Of a stretch of 64,000 bases of DNA, positions 51,917-60,211 are shown piece by piece. Location of the stretch: NCBI RefSeq assembly GCF_039530945.1, contig NZ_BAAAPC010000018.1, positions 62,001 to 126,000 on the forward strand, in the 5' to 3' direction. The notes below the pieces were generated by a model. It ran no database searches. It had not been told where the DNA came from and was given only the letters and a program-made list of their open reading frames with translations. The stretch is from Nocardiopsis_C rhodophaea. GTDB lineage: Bacteria > Actinomycetota > Actinomycetes > Streptosporangiales > Streptosporangiaceae. The position numbers were made by a program, and so were the translations under genes. How positions within the stretch are numbered: position 1 is the stretch's first letter; every line of letters starts with the position of its first letter.

Positions 51917-52810
51917 TCAGCTTCCCGCGGGCTCGAACACGACAATGGGCTTGCTGTAGCGGGCGGTGTCCTCGGCCAGAGCGACCACGGTCCCGTCTGG
52001 CGCGAACAGGCCGATCGGTCCGGCACCCAGCTCGCCCGGCGCGATGCGGTTGCCGTGCGCGATCTTGCGGGTCTCCGCCTCGTTGAGGACACGGACCGGG
52101 AAGGCGGCCGCCACCGCCTGGGCGAGCGGCAACGCGGTGAACTCCTCGGCCAGCTGGTCCAGGGTGCGGGCCTGGGACACGTCATACGGGCCCACCCGCG
52201 TGCGGCGCAGCGCCGTGAGGTGGCCGCCCACCCCCAGCGCCGCCCCCAGGTCGCGGGCTAGGGCGCGAATGTAGGTGCCGCTGGAGCAGGTGACGCGGGC
52301 GTCGATGTCGATCATGGTGCCCTCGGCGTCGACCACGCGCCGGATGTCGCCGACGGCGAACTCCGACACGGTCACCGGGCGCGCCTTGAGCTCGACCGTC
52401 TCCCCGGCGCGGGCCGACTTGTAGGCCCTCTTTCCGTTCACCTTGATCGCGCTGACCTGGGGCGGGACCTGCTCGATGGTGCCGGTCAGCGCCGCAGCCC
52501 CGGCGCGGATGCGCTCGTCGTCGACCTGTGCCGCGTCCACCCGCGGGCCGAGCTCTCCTTCGGCGTCGTCGGTGGTGGTGGCCAGCCCCAGACGGAGGGT
52601 GGCCTCGTAGACCTTCTCCGTCAGGGCGAGGTGGCCGAGGAGCTTGGTGCCCTTCTCGATCCCGAGGACCAGCACGCCGGTGGCCATGGGGTCGAGGGTG
52701 CCGGCGTGGCCGACCTTCCGGGTTCCGGCGAGCCGCCGGACCCGCGCGACGACGTCGTGCGACGTCCAGTCGGCGGGCTTGTCGACGATGACGACGCCAT
52801 TGTCTGCCAT
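51917..52810 (-). CDS. truB: tRNA pseudouridine-55 synthase
   Basis: TruB converts U55 in the T-loop of tRNAs to pseudouridine. The 297-residue protein shows GVVIVDKPADWTSHDVV, KVGHAGTLDPMATGVLVLG with the catalytic Asp, QVPPQVSAIKVNGKRAYKSA and TCSSGTYIRALARDLG. The ATG at 52810 gives the family N-terminus; the ribosome-binding site is weak. It lies between rbfA and ribF in the translation block. Confidence 0.96.
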   Translation of the reverse strand: MADNGVVIVDKPADWTSHDVVARVRRLAGTRKVGHAGTLDPMATGVLVLGIEKGTKLLGHLALTEKVYEATLRLGLATTTDDAEGELGPRVDAAQVDDERIRAGAAALTGTIEQVPPQVSAIKVNGKRAYKSARAGETVELKARPVTVSEFAVGDIRRVVDAEGTMIDIDARVTCSSGTYIRALARDLGAALGVGGHLTALRRTRVGPYDVSQARTLDQLAEEFTALPLAQAVAAAFPVRVLNEAETRKIAHGNRIAPGELGAGPIGLFAPDGTVVALAEDTARYSKPIVVFEPAGS

Positions 52811-52907
52811 GGGAAAAGCTGGTCCCTCGTGTTCTGGGTCGCTGGGAAAAGACGACGCACCGGGCGCCGATGGGCGCCCGGTGCGGCCCCGCGCCGCGCG
52901 GCGCGGA

Positions 52908-53354
52908 TCAGACGCCGTGTTCGTCCTCGTCGTACTCGCGCGGCGTCTTGTAGGGGTCGGCCTCGCCGGCGGGCGTGGCCGTGGAGGCGGCGCGCGCCAC
53001 CTCGGCGTCGGACTGCCGGGCCTGGGCCAACAGCTCCTCGATGTGCTGGGCGTTCTGCTGGACCTCGTCCAACACGAAGGTGAGGCTGGGAGTATGCCGG
53101 AGCCCGGTCTGCCTCCCGACCTCGGAGCGGATCACGCCCTTGGCGCTCTCCAGCGCCGCGGCCGTGCCGGCCTTCTCCTCCTCGGGGCCGAACACCGTGT
53201 AGTACACCGTGGCGTCGCGCAGGTCGTTGGTCAGTCGCGCGTCGGTGACGGTGACGAACCCTAGACGCGGGTCCTTGATACGGCGCTCCAGCATCTCGGC
53301 CACGATCCGCTGAATGCGGTCGGCGATCTTGCGCGCCCGTGCGGCGTCAACCAT
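52908..53354 (-). CDS. rbfA: 30S ribosome-binding factor A
   Basis: RbfA helps late 30S maturation and cold adaptation. The 148-residue protein has the KH-type core (ARARKIADRIQRIVAEML; RIKDPRLGFVTVTDARLTND; DATVYYTVFGPEEEK; LRHTPSLTFVLDE). A ~30-residue acidic C-terminal tail is typical of actinobacterial forms. The ATG at 53354 lies 5 bp after the ylxP stop, so the two are probably coupled. Confidence 0.95.
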   Translation of the reverse strand: MVDAARARKIADRIQRIVAEMLERRIKDPRLGFVTVTDARLTNDLRDATVYYTVFGPEEEKAGTAAALESAKGVIRSEVGRQTGLRHTPSLTFVLDEVQQNAQHIEELLAQARQSDAEVARAASTATPAGEADPYKTPREYDEDEHGV

Positions 53355-53359
53355 GGTTA

Positions 53360-53674
53360 CTATTCTTCCTCTGAGCTGAAGAGCCGCCGCCTCGCGGAGA
53401 GCAGCTCGATCTCGGGGCGTCCCGCGACAAATCGCTCGCAGGAGTCCATGACCTCCGAGCAGTGCGCGGCCGTGGAGGCCGCGACGGCGACGCCGATCTC
53501 GCACCGGCGGTAGAGATCCTGGTCGCCGGTCTCGGCGACCGACACGGAGAACTTCCGCCGCAGTTCGGCCACGATGGGCCGGATCACCGAACGCTTCTCC
53601 TTCAGGGAGCGGACATCGCCGAGAAGGACGTCGAGCGTCAGTGCTCCGACGAACAAGCGTCCGTTCCGCGCCAT
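53360..53674 (-). CDS. DUF503 (YlxP-like) protein
   Basis: The 104-residue protein reads FVGALTLDVLLGDVRSLKEK then RSVIRPIVAELRRKFSVSVA, and VAVAASTAAHCSEVMDSCE, the DUF503/YlxP pattern. In many Gram-positive bacteria it sits between infB and rbfA and is thought to act in ribosome maturation, with little biochemistry. The ATG at 53674 is used; an ATG ten codons earlier (53704) is possible, and neither has a clear ribosome-binding site. It is 5 bp from rbfA. Confidence 0.88.
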   Translation of the reverse strand: MARNGRLFVGALTLDVLLGDVRSLKEKRSVIRPIVAELRRKFSVSVAETGDQDLYRRCEIGVAVAASTAAHCSEVMDSCERFVAGRPEIELLSARRRLFSSEEE

Positions 53675-53757
53675 GCGCGCCGAGTTTCGCGATCTTGATG
53701 TCATGTGTGGGCCGCTTGACGGCGCGGCTTGGGCCGGAAGGGATTCGACAGACGGAC

Positions 53758-53788
53758 CCCGGACCCCGACACGAGGCCGGGGTCCGGG
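53758..53788 (-). terminator. hairpin between infB and ylxP
   Basis: CCCGGACCCCG and CGGGGTCCGGG form a perfect 11-bp stem with a 9-nt loop, 29 bp after the infB stop on the minus strand. No U-tract follows, so it may limit read-through or protect the upstream mRNA end. Confidence 0.5.
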
Positions 53789-53817
53789 ACCTGAGGACTC
53801 ACACTGTCACATCAGTG

Positions 53818-56760
53818 TCAGTCACGCGGCTTCTCCCGCATCTCATACGTCTCGATGACGTCCTCCACGCGCAGATCGTTGTAGCCGATGCCGATACCAC
53901 ACTCGTAGCCGTCGCGGACCTCGGTGGCGTCGTCCTTGAACCGGCGCAGCGACTCGACGTTGAGGTTCTCCGAGATGACCACACCCTCGCGGATGAGGCG
54001 TGCCTTGGCGTTCCTCCGGATGATGCCGCTGCGGACGATCGCACCCGCGATGTTGCCGATCTTCGGCACCTTGAAGACCTCGCGGATCTCCGCGGAACCG
54101 AGCTGGACCTCCTCGTAGATGGGCTTGAGGAGACCCTTGACGGCCGCTTCGACCTCGTCGATGGCCTGGTAGATGACCGAGTAGTAGCGGATGTCGACGC
54201 CCATGCGGTCGGCGAGCTCGCTGTTCTTGCCTTCCGGCCGAACGTTGAAGCCGACGATGATGGCGTTCGCGGACGCGGCCAGGTTGATGTCGTTCTGCGT
54301 GATCGCACCGACACCGCGACCGATGACGCGGATGGCCACCTCGTCGCCGCCGGCGTCGATCTTGAGCAGCGACTCTTCCAGGGCCTCGACCGAACCGGAC
54401 ATGTCGCCCTTGATGAGCAGGAGCAGCTCGTTGCGCTCCCCCTCCTCCAGGGTCTTCTGCCAGTTGTCGAGGGTGACCCGGCGGCTGGACTTGGCCTGCT
54501 GGGCGAAACGCTCGCGCGCCTCGCGCTGCTGCGCGATCTGGCGTGCGACCCGGTCGTCCTTGACGACCAGGAAGTTGTCGCCCGCGCTGGGCACGTTGGT
54601 CAGACCGAGCACCTGGACCGGGCGGGACGGCTCGGCGTGCTCCACGTTCTTGCCGTGCTCGTCGAGCATGGCCCGGACTCGGCCGTAGGCGTCGCCGCAG
54701 ACGATCGAGTCACCGACGTTGAGCGTGCCCCGCTGGACCAGCACCGTGGCTGTGGAACCGCGGCCGCGGTCCAGGTAGGCCTCGATGGCCAGGCCCTGGG
54801 CCTCCATGTCGGGGTTGGCCCGCAGGTCGAGCGCGGCGTCGGAGGTCAGGACGACGGCCTCCAGCAGCGCGTCGAGGTTCTCGCCCTTGAGGGCGGAGAT
54901 GTCGACGAACTGCGTCTCGCCGCCGTACTCCTCGGTGACCACGCCGTACTCGGTCATCTGGGCGCGGACCTTCTGCGGGTCGGCCCCTTCGACGTCGATC
55001 TTGTTGACCGCGACGACGATCGGCACGCCGGCGGCCTTCGCGTGGTCGATGGCCTCCGCCGTCTGCGGCTTCACACCGTCGTCGGCCGCGACCACCAGGA
55101 TGGCGATGTCGGTGGCCTGGGCACCGCGGGCACGCATGGCGGTGAACGCCTCGTGGCCCGGGGTGTCGATGAAGGTGATCTTGCGCTCTTCACCGTCGAC
55201 CGTGGTCGACACCTGGTAGGCACCGATGTGCTGGGTGATGCCGCCGGCCTCGCCACTGACCACGTTGCTGTTCCGGATGGTGTCCAGCAGCTTGGTCTTA
55301 CCGTGGTCGACGTGGCCCATGACGGTGACCACCGGCGGACGCGGACGCAGGTCGGCGTCGGTGCCGGAGTTCTCACCGAACTCGATGGAGAAGGACTCAA
55401 GCAGCTCGCGGTCCTCGTCCTCGGGGCTGACGACCTCGACGACGTACTTCAGCTCCTCGCCGAGCAGCTGCAGGGTCTCGTCGGGCAGCGACTGGGTCGC
55501 GGTGACCATCTCGCCCAGGTGCATCATGACCTGGACCAGCGACGCCGGGTTGACGTCGATCTTGTCGCCGAAGTCCGACAGGGACGCGCCGCGCGACAGG
55601 CGGATGACCTGGTTGTTGCCGCTCGGAATCTTGACGCCGCCGAAGCTGGGAGCGCCGAGCTCGTTGAACTCTTGACGCCGCTGCTTCTTGGACTTGCGGG
55701 CACGGCCCGGACGGCCGCCCGGACGCCCGAAGGCACCCGCCGTGCCGCCTCCGCGGCCGCGGGGGCCACCGGGGCGACCACCGAAACCGCCGGGACGCGG
55801 ACCGCCGCCACCGCCGCCGAACCCGGGACGGGCACCGCCGCCACCGGGGCCACCACGGCCGCTGGGACGGCCACCGCCGCCGCGACCCCCTCCGGGGCCA
55901 CCACGGCCGCCGCCGCCCGTCGTCGGCGTCGGACGCGACGACGGCATGTTCATCGGGCTGGGGCGGGGACCCGGACGCGGAGCGCCACCCGCGGCACCGC
56001 CGTCGGGGCGCGGCCCACCGGAACCGGCGCCACCGCCGGGACGCGGGGCCTGCGGGCGCGGCGCCTGCGGACGCGGGCCGCCGGTGCCGGCACCCGCTCC
56101 ACCGCCGGGACGCGAACCGCTACCGGCCGCACCGCCACCCGGACGCTGGCCGCCTCCCTGCGGACCGGGCCGGGGGCCCGGACGCGGGGCGGGCTTGGCG
56201 CCCATGCCGGTCGCGGTCGACGCGAAGGGGTTGTTCCCCGGACGCGGACCCGTGGGACGCGGGCCGGGGCGGGGCCCCTTGCCGGAGTCGGGACGGCCAC
56301 CGCGTTCGGGGCGGCCACCCGGCTTCTGAGCGGCGGGCCGCTCTGTCTTGTCAGCCTTGTCCGCCTTGTCGGCCTTGGGGCTCGCCGGACGCGGTCCCGG
56401 CTTGGGACCCGGCTTCGGAGCGCCACCACCGGGGGCGCTAGGACGGGCGCTCGGACCCGGCTTCGGGCCGGGCTTGGGCGCGGGGCGCGCGGACGCGCCG
56501 CCATCGGCCGCGGCGGGCTTCGCCGGGGCCTGGGACTCACCGCGCGGACGCGGCTTGGGCTCCGCGGGGCGCGGCTTGGCGCCGCCCTTCTTCTCCGCGG
56601 AACCGTTGTTGAAAGCTTCCTGAAGCCGACGGACGACGGGGGCCTCTATCGTGGAGGACGCCGACCGCACGAATTCGCCCATTTCGTTGAGCTTGGCCAG
56701 AACAGCCTTGCTCTCTACTCCGAACTCCTTCGCGAGCTCATATACCCGGACCTTCGCCAC
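53818..56760 (-). CDS. infB: translation initiation factor IF-2
   Basis: IF-2 brings formyl-Met-tRNA to the 30S subunit and promotes subunit joining with GTP. The 980-residue protein begins with an IF2_N domain (VYELAKEFGVESKAVLAKL). A ~330-residue linker dominated by Gly, Pro and Arg follows. The G domain comes next (VMGHVDHGKTKLLDTI near residue 480; DTPGHEAFTAMRARG; NKIDVEGADP), then domains II to IV ending IGYNDLRVEDVIETYEM. The GTG start has GAGGAG 4 nt upstream. It lies between ylxR and ylxP. The linker is compositionally extreme but in frame throughout. Confidence 0.97.
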   Translation of the reverse strand: MAKVRVYELAKEFGVESKAVLAKLNEMGEFVRSASSTIEAPVVRRLQEAFNNGSAEKKGGAKPRPAEPKPRPRGESQAPAKPAAADGGASARPAPKPGPKPGPSARPSAPGGGAPKPGPKPGPRPASPKADKADKADKTERPAAQKPGGRPERGGRPDSGKGPRPGPRPTGPRPGNNPFASTATGMGAKPAPRPGPRPGPQGGGQRPGGGAAGSGSRPGGGAGAGTGGPRPQAPRPQAPRPGGGAGSGGPRPDGGAAGGAPRPGPRPSPMNMPSSRPTPTTGGGGRGGPGGGRGGGGRPSGRGGPGGGGARPGFGGGGGGPRPGGFGGRPGGPRGRGGGTAGAFGRPGGRPGRARKSKKQRRQEFNELGAPSFGGVKIPSGNNQVIRLSRGASLSDFGDKIDVNPASLVQVMMHLGEMVTATQSLPDETLQLLGEELKYVVEVVSPEDEDRELLESFSIEFGENSGTDADLRPRPPVVTVMGHVDHGKTKLLDTIRNSNVVSGEAGGITQHIGAYQVSTTVDGEERKITFIDTPGHEAFTAMRARGAQATDIAILVVAADDGVKPQTAEAIDHAKAAGVPIVVAVNKIDVEGADPQKVRAQMTEYGVVTEEYGGETQFVDISALKGENLDALLEAVVLTSDAALDLRANPDMEAQGLAIEAYLDRGRGSTATVLVQRGTLNVGDSIVCGDAYGRVRAMLDEHGKNVEHAEPSRPVQVLGLTNVPSAGDNFLVVKDDRVARQIAQQREARERFAQQAKSSRRVTLDNWQKTLEEGERNELLLLIKGDMSGSVEALEESLLKIDAGGDEVAIRVIGRGVGAITQNDINLAASANAIIVGFNVRPEGKNSELADRMGVDIRYYSVIYQAIDEVEAAVKGLLKPIYEEVQLGSAEIREVFKVPKIGNIAGAIVRSGIIRRNAKARLIREGVVISENLNVESLRRFKDDATEVRDGYECGIGIGYNDLRVEDVIETYEMREKPRD

Positions 56761-56985
56761 TGCTCTCCTCTATCTCGGTCCGGGACATGGGCTTGTGCCG
56801 GACCGTCGCTAGCTTGACGTACTCATCGCTGCGTACTCATCGAGCGCTCATCGCAATCTCGACCCGCTTTCTCGTCGCTACACAACAATGGGTCAGAGTC
56901 GGCCAGGCATGCTGGCATGACTCGACCCGCCACCCGACGGTGAGTACAACCATCGCGGCGACGCGATCATTCCAACCCTATCGGT

Positions 56986-57309
56986 CTATCGTGCCCCGCT
57001 CCAACGCGATTCCTCGGCGAAGAAGGCGGTGACGCGCGAGGTGTCCAACCGGCCTGTGGTCCGGAAGGCGCGCGGCCACACCCGCCTCCGCTCGGCCGAT
57101 TGCCAGCAGCGGGGATCGGGGTGCAGATAGGCGCCCCGGCCCGGGAGGTGTCCGGTGGTGTCGGGCGTCACCACGCCACCATCGTCCACCAGCCGTACCA
57201 GGTCGGACTGGGCTGCCCGCGACCGACAGCCCACGCACATACGTACGGGATGCGACCGGTCGCTTTCGCCCATTCTAGCGCGGCGAGGCATCGGCTTGTC
57301 CGGTGGCAT
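56986..57309 (-). CDS. ylxR: YlxR family (DUF448) RNA-binding protein
   Basis: The ~107-residue protein has the diagnostic MCVGCRSRAAQSDLVRLV near residue 24 and PGRGAYLHPDPRCWQSAERR, the YlxR pattern. The family sits between nusA and infB and binds RNA or RNase P; the GRGAY motif is its signature. The start is uncertain: ATG at 57309 has GGA 7 nt upstream and overlaps nusA by 35 bp, while ATGs at 57291 and 57273 also fit. Confidence 0.88.
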   Translation of the reverse strand: MPPDKPMPRRARMGESDRSHPVRMCVGCRSRAAQSDLVRLVDDGGVVTPDTTGHLPGRGAYLHPDPRCWQSAERRRVWPRAFRTTGRLDTSRVTAFFAEESRWSGAR

Positions 57310-58339
57310 GGTCGGTTCCGTCGTCCGGAGCCGCGTCTGGCTCGATCGGCCGGAAACCGGTCGCGGCCTCCACCGGCTCGGCGTCCGAGCGGATGTCGAT
57401 GCGCCAGCCGGTGAGCCGGGCGGCCAGCCGGGCGTTCTGCCCCTCCTTGCCGATGGCCAGCGACTGCTGGTAGTCGGGGACGGTGACCCGGGCGACCTTG
57501 GCCGCGGCGTCGAGCACCTCGACCTCGTTGACGCGGGCCGGGGACAGCGCGTTGCCGACGAACACCGCGGGGTCGTCGGAGTGGTCGACGATGTCGATCT
57601 TCTCCCCGTGCAGCTCGGCCATGACGTTGCGCACGCGGCTGCCGAGGGGGCCGATACACGCGCCCTTGGCGTTGACGCCCGCCTTGTTGGACTTCACCGC
57701 CATCTTGGTGCGGTGTCCGGCCTCACGGGCGATCGCCGCGATCTCGACGGTACCGTCGGCGATCTCCGGAACCTCCAGCTCGAACAGCTTGCGCACCAGG
57801 TTGGGGTGGGTCCGCGACAGCGTGACGGACGGGCCGCGATGCCCCTTGCGCACCTGCACGACGTAGGCGCGCAGGCGCTCGCCGTGCTCGTAGGGCTCGC
57901 CGGGGACCTGCTCCTGCGGCGGCAGGATGGCCTCGATCTTGCCGAGGTCGACCAGGACGTTGCGCGGGTCCTTTCCCTGCTGGATCAGGCCCGAGACGAT
58001 CTCGTTCTCCCGGCCGGCGAACTCACCGAGGGTCAACTCGTCCTCGGCGTCGCGCAGCCGCTGCAGGATGACCTGCTTGGCGGTGGAGGTCGCGATGCGT
58101 CCGAATCCAGTGGGGGTGGCGTCATACTCCCGGACGACGGTTCCCTCGTCGTCGGTCTCGGCGGCCCACACCGTGACATGCCCGGTGGTGCGGTCGAGCT
58201 CGACGCGCGCGGGGATCTCCGTCCCTTCCTGGCGGTGATAGGCGATCAGCAGGGCGTCCTCGATCGCCTTGACGACGAGATCCACCGAGATGTCCTTCTC
58301 GCGCTCCAAGCTGCGCAGGACACTCATATCGATATCCAC
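57275..58339 (-). CDS. nusA: transcription termination/antitermination protein NusA
   Basis: NusA binds RNA polymerase and controls pausing, termination and antitermination. The 354-residue protein has the N-terminal polymerase-binding domain (KAIEDALLIAYHRQEG), an S1 domain (GERLRAYVVQVRKGHRGPSV), and two KH domains (GHRTKMAVKSNKAGVNAKGA and VNEVEVLDAAAKVARVTVP, then IGKEGQNARLAARLTGWRID). It lacks the acidic repeats of E. coli NusA, as is normal in actinobacteria. The GTG start has a GGGGGAG 4 nt upstream and lies 12 bp after the rimP stop. Confidence 0.96.
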   Translation of the reverse strand: MDIDMSVLRSLEREKDISVDLVVKAIEDALLIAYHRQEGTEIPARVELDRTTGHVTVWAAETDDEGTVVREYDATPTGFGRIATSTAKQVILQRLRDAEDELTLGEFAGRENEIVSGLIQQGKDPRNVLVDLGKIEAILPPQEQVPGEPYEHGERLRAYVVQVRKGHRGPSVTLSRTHPNLVRKLFELEVPEIADGTVEIAAIAREAGHRTKMAVKSNKAGVNAKGACIGPLGSRVRNVMAELHGEKIDIVDHSDDPAVFVGNALSPARVNEVEVLDAAAKVARVTVPDYQQSLAIGKEGQNARLAARLTGWRIDIRSDAEPVEAATGFRPIEPDAAPDDGTDHATGQADASPR

Positions 58340-58351
58340 GGGGCTCCCCCT

Positions 58352-58834
58352 CTAGTCCGCCGCGTCAGCGTCGGCGGCGCGGCGGAATTCCACCTGGACC
58401 TTGCCGCGTACCAGGTCAGCGTAGCCGTACTGGTGGCTCTGGCCCTCGACGTCCAGGGTGACGCCGGATTCGTCGGCGTCGATCACACGGCCCTGGACCT
58501 CACCGCCCTCGGCGAGTCGGGCCTGCACCAGGCGGCCGCGAGCGCGCCGCCAGTGCCGGGGCTGAGCGAGCGGCCGGTCCACACCAGGGGAGGTCACTTC
58601 GAGCACATAGGGGGCCTTGCCCATGACGTCGCTGGCGTCGAGCGTCGCCGTGATGTCCTGGGTGATAGCCCCGACCGAGTCGAGGTCGACACCGTCGTCG
58701 GAGTCGACGACGACCCGCAGCAGACGACGCTTGCCCGCCGGGGTGACCTCGACGTCCTCCAGATCCAGGCCGGCGTCGGCCAAGACCGGCTCCAGCAGCT
58801 CGGCGAGACGGTCGCGGCGAGCCTGCGCCCCCAT
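58352..58834 (-). CDS. rimP: ribosome maturation factor RimP
   Basis: RimP assists 30S assembly around protein S12/S19. The 160-residue protein has LLEPVLADAGLDLEDVEVTP, LRVVVDSDDGVDLDSVGAIT and YVLEVTSPGVDRPLAQPRHW, then a C-terminal SH3-like domain. A strong GAGGAGGA lies 6 nt before the ATG at 58834. It heads the minus-strand block rimP-nusA-ylxR-infB and diverges from the lipoprotein gene at 59.1 kb. Confidence 0.95.
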   Translation of the reverse strand: MGAQARRDRLAELLEPVLADAGLDLEDVEVTPAGKRRLLRVVVDSDDGVDLDSVGAITQDITATLDASDVMGKAPYVLEVTSPGVDRPLAQPRHWRRARGRLVQARLAEGGEVQGRVIDADESGVTLDVEGQSHQYGYADLVRGKVQVEFRRAADADAAD

Positions 58835-59105
58835 CTGTGATCCTCCTCGGCGAATTCCACCCGCGCTCCTCCGCGAGGACGGGGCGGTCCAGCTCTTGAC
58901 ATAAGTTGTCCGCACGTCACGACGACGGCGGTTTGAGATCAAGGGTATCCACAGTCAGCGTCTCCCCAGGCCTCTCCGCCCGGCGATCGGACATGCTTTT
59001 TCCAGTGTGGTTCCAGTGTGGCCGCCCCGCGCGCGGTTGCGCCAAAGGCGCGCCCGCCGTGGAAAGATGGGCGTTCCAACGTTGAGAAGGGTGAGGAGAA
59101 GGGGC

Positions 59106-59618
59106 TTGGGCCACGACGCCGGGGCTGTCAGCCGCCGAACGGTCGTCATCGGTGCGATCGCGGGCCTCGCGACCATCGGACTCAGTGCCTGCCAGGGGCG
59201 ACGCTGGTATCCCAGCGAGATCAGCCCGGACGAGTTCGTGCTGCGCGCCGTCATCACCGAGAAGGAGCGCATGATCGCCCGGTACGAGGCGACGGTGGAC
59301 GCCGGCGAGGGGCCGGTGGACCTGCTGCGGAGGTTCCTCGGCGACCACAAGAGCCACCTGTCCGCACTGCGGGAGCGGCTGCCCACCCAGGACGAGCGGG
59401 GCGGGAGGCCCGGGATGTCCGTCACCTCACCGAGCCCCACACCCGGTCCCGTCGCGCGGACGGCCGTCTCGGTGGCGGCACTGCACGTGGCGGAGACGAG
59501 CGCGGCCGGTGCGCGCGGCCGGCAGTCGGCCAAGGTCGCCGACGGGGGTCTGGCCCAGCTGATCGCTTCTATCGGCGCCTGTGAACTCGGACACGCGCAT
59601 CTGCTGGCGGAGGCTTAG
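59106..59618 (+). CDS. putative Tat-type lipoprotein paired with a DUF4439 protein
   Basis: The 170-residue protein begins with a twin-Arg signal (VSRRTVVIGAIAGLATIG) ending in a LSAC lipobox, so it should be a lipoprotein on the outer face of the membrane. The mature part is helical: RAVITEKERMIARYEATVDA, DLLRRFLGDHKSHLSALRER and, near the C-terminus, IASIGACELGHAHLLAEA. The His and Glu spacing recalls ferritin-like bundles, but metal binding is not proven. The TTG at 59106 has GGAG 7 nt upstream; a GTG at 59127 is the alternative. It is 8 bp from the next gene. Confidence 0.8.
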   Translation: MGHDAGAVSRRTVVIGAIAGLATIGLSACQGRRWYPSEISPDEFVLRAVITEKERMIARYEATVDAGEGPVDLLRRFLGDHKSHLSALRERLPTQDERGGRPGMSVTSPSPTPGPVARTAVSVAALHVAETSAAGARGRQSAKVADGGLAQLIASIGACELGHAHLLAEA

Positions 59619-59626
59619 AGGCTGAT

Positions 59627-60094
59627 ATGAGTGCCACACCCGAGGACCCCCGGGAGTTCACCGACATCGGCGCGCTGCGGGTCGCCCTGCGCGCGGAGCA
59701 CGCCGCCGTGTACGGCTACGCCTACATCGGCGCGCACTGCGCCGGCGGCCGGCGGGAGCGGTCCTACGAGCACCTGGACGCGCACCGGGCCCAGCGCGAC
59801 ACCCTGAGCACGCTGCTCGCGGAGCGCGAGGCCGAGCCCGACCCGTCGGAAAGCGCCTACGGCCTGCCCGATTCCACGGACGACGCCGACCTGGACACCT
59901 ACGCCGCACGGCTGGAGGAGCAGACCGCCCAGGGCTACCTGGAGCTGGCCGCCGCCTCCGACTCGGTGCTGCGCGATCTGGCGGCCCGATCCCTCCAGTC
60001 GGCCACCGTCCGGGCACTGGAGTGGGGCGGCAAGCTCACACCTTTTCCCGGGTTCTCCCCGGACCAGGCGCCAAAGACCGACGCCGCGGAGTGA
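59627..60094 (+). CDS. DUF4439 ferritin-like domain protein
   Basis: The 155-residue helical protein has ALRVALRAEHAAVYGYAYIG, EHLDAHRAQRDTLSTLL and, in the second half, YLELAAASDSVLRDLAARSL. This is the four-helix DUF4439 pattern with Glu and His residues of a ferritin-like bundle. A conserved operon partner of the preceding lipoprotein in actinobacteria, it lacks a signal peptide. GAGG lies 5 nt before the ATG. The substrate or metal is unknown. A palindromic repeat follows 15 bp after the stop. Confidence 0.82.
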   Translation: MSATPEDPREFTDIGALRVALRAEHAAVYGYAYIGAHCAGGRRERSYEHLDAHRAQRDTLSTLLAEREAEPDPSESAYGLPDSTDDADLDTYAARLEEQTAQGYLELAAASDSVLRDLAARSLQSATVRALEWGGKLTPFPGFSPDQAPKTDAAE

Positions 60095-60109
60095 CCCGCC
60101 CCCGCACAT

Positions 60110-60175
60110 CCGTTGATCTCGGCGATATCGACCGAATGTCCGCCAGAATTAGGTCGATATCGCCGAGATCAACGG
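60110..60175. repeat. palindromic intergenic repeat, copy 2
   Basis: Two 24-bp arms (60110-60133, 60152-60175) are exact reverse complements around an 18-bp loop. The whole 66 bp equals the inner part of the repeat at 51824-51889 read on the other strand, including the loop. It lies between the convergent DUF4439 and proS genes, so here it could also act as a terminator. Confidence 0.85.
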
Positions 60176-60211
60176 GGGCGTCCGGCGGTCGTCCGGCGGA
60201 CGCCCCGAGGC

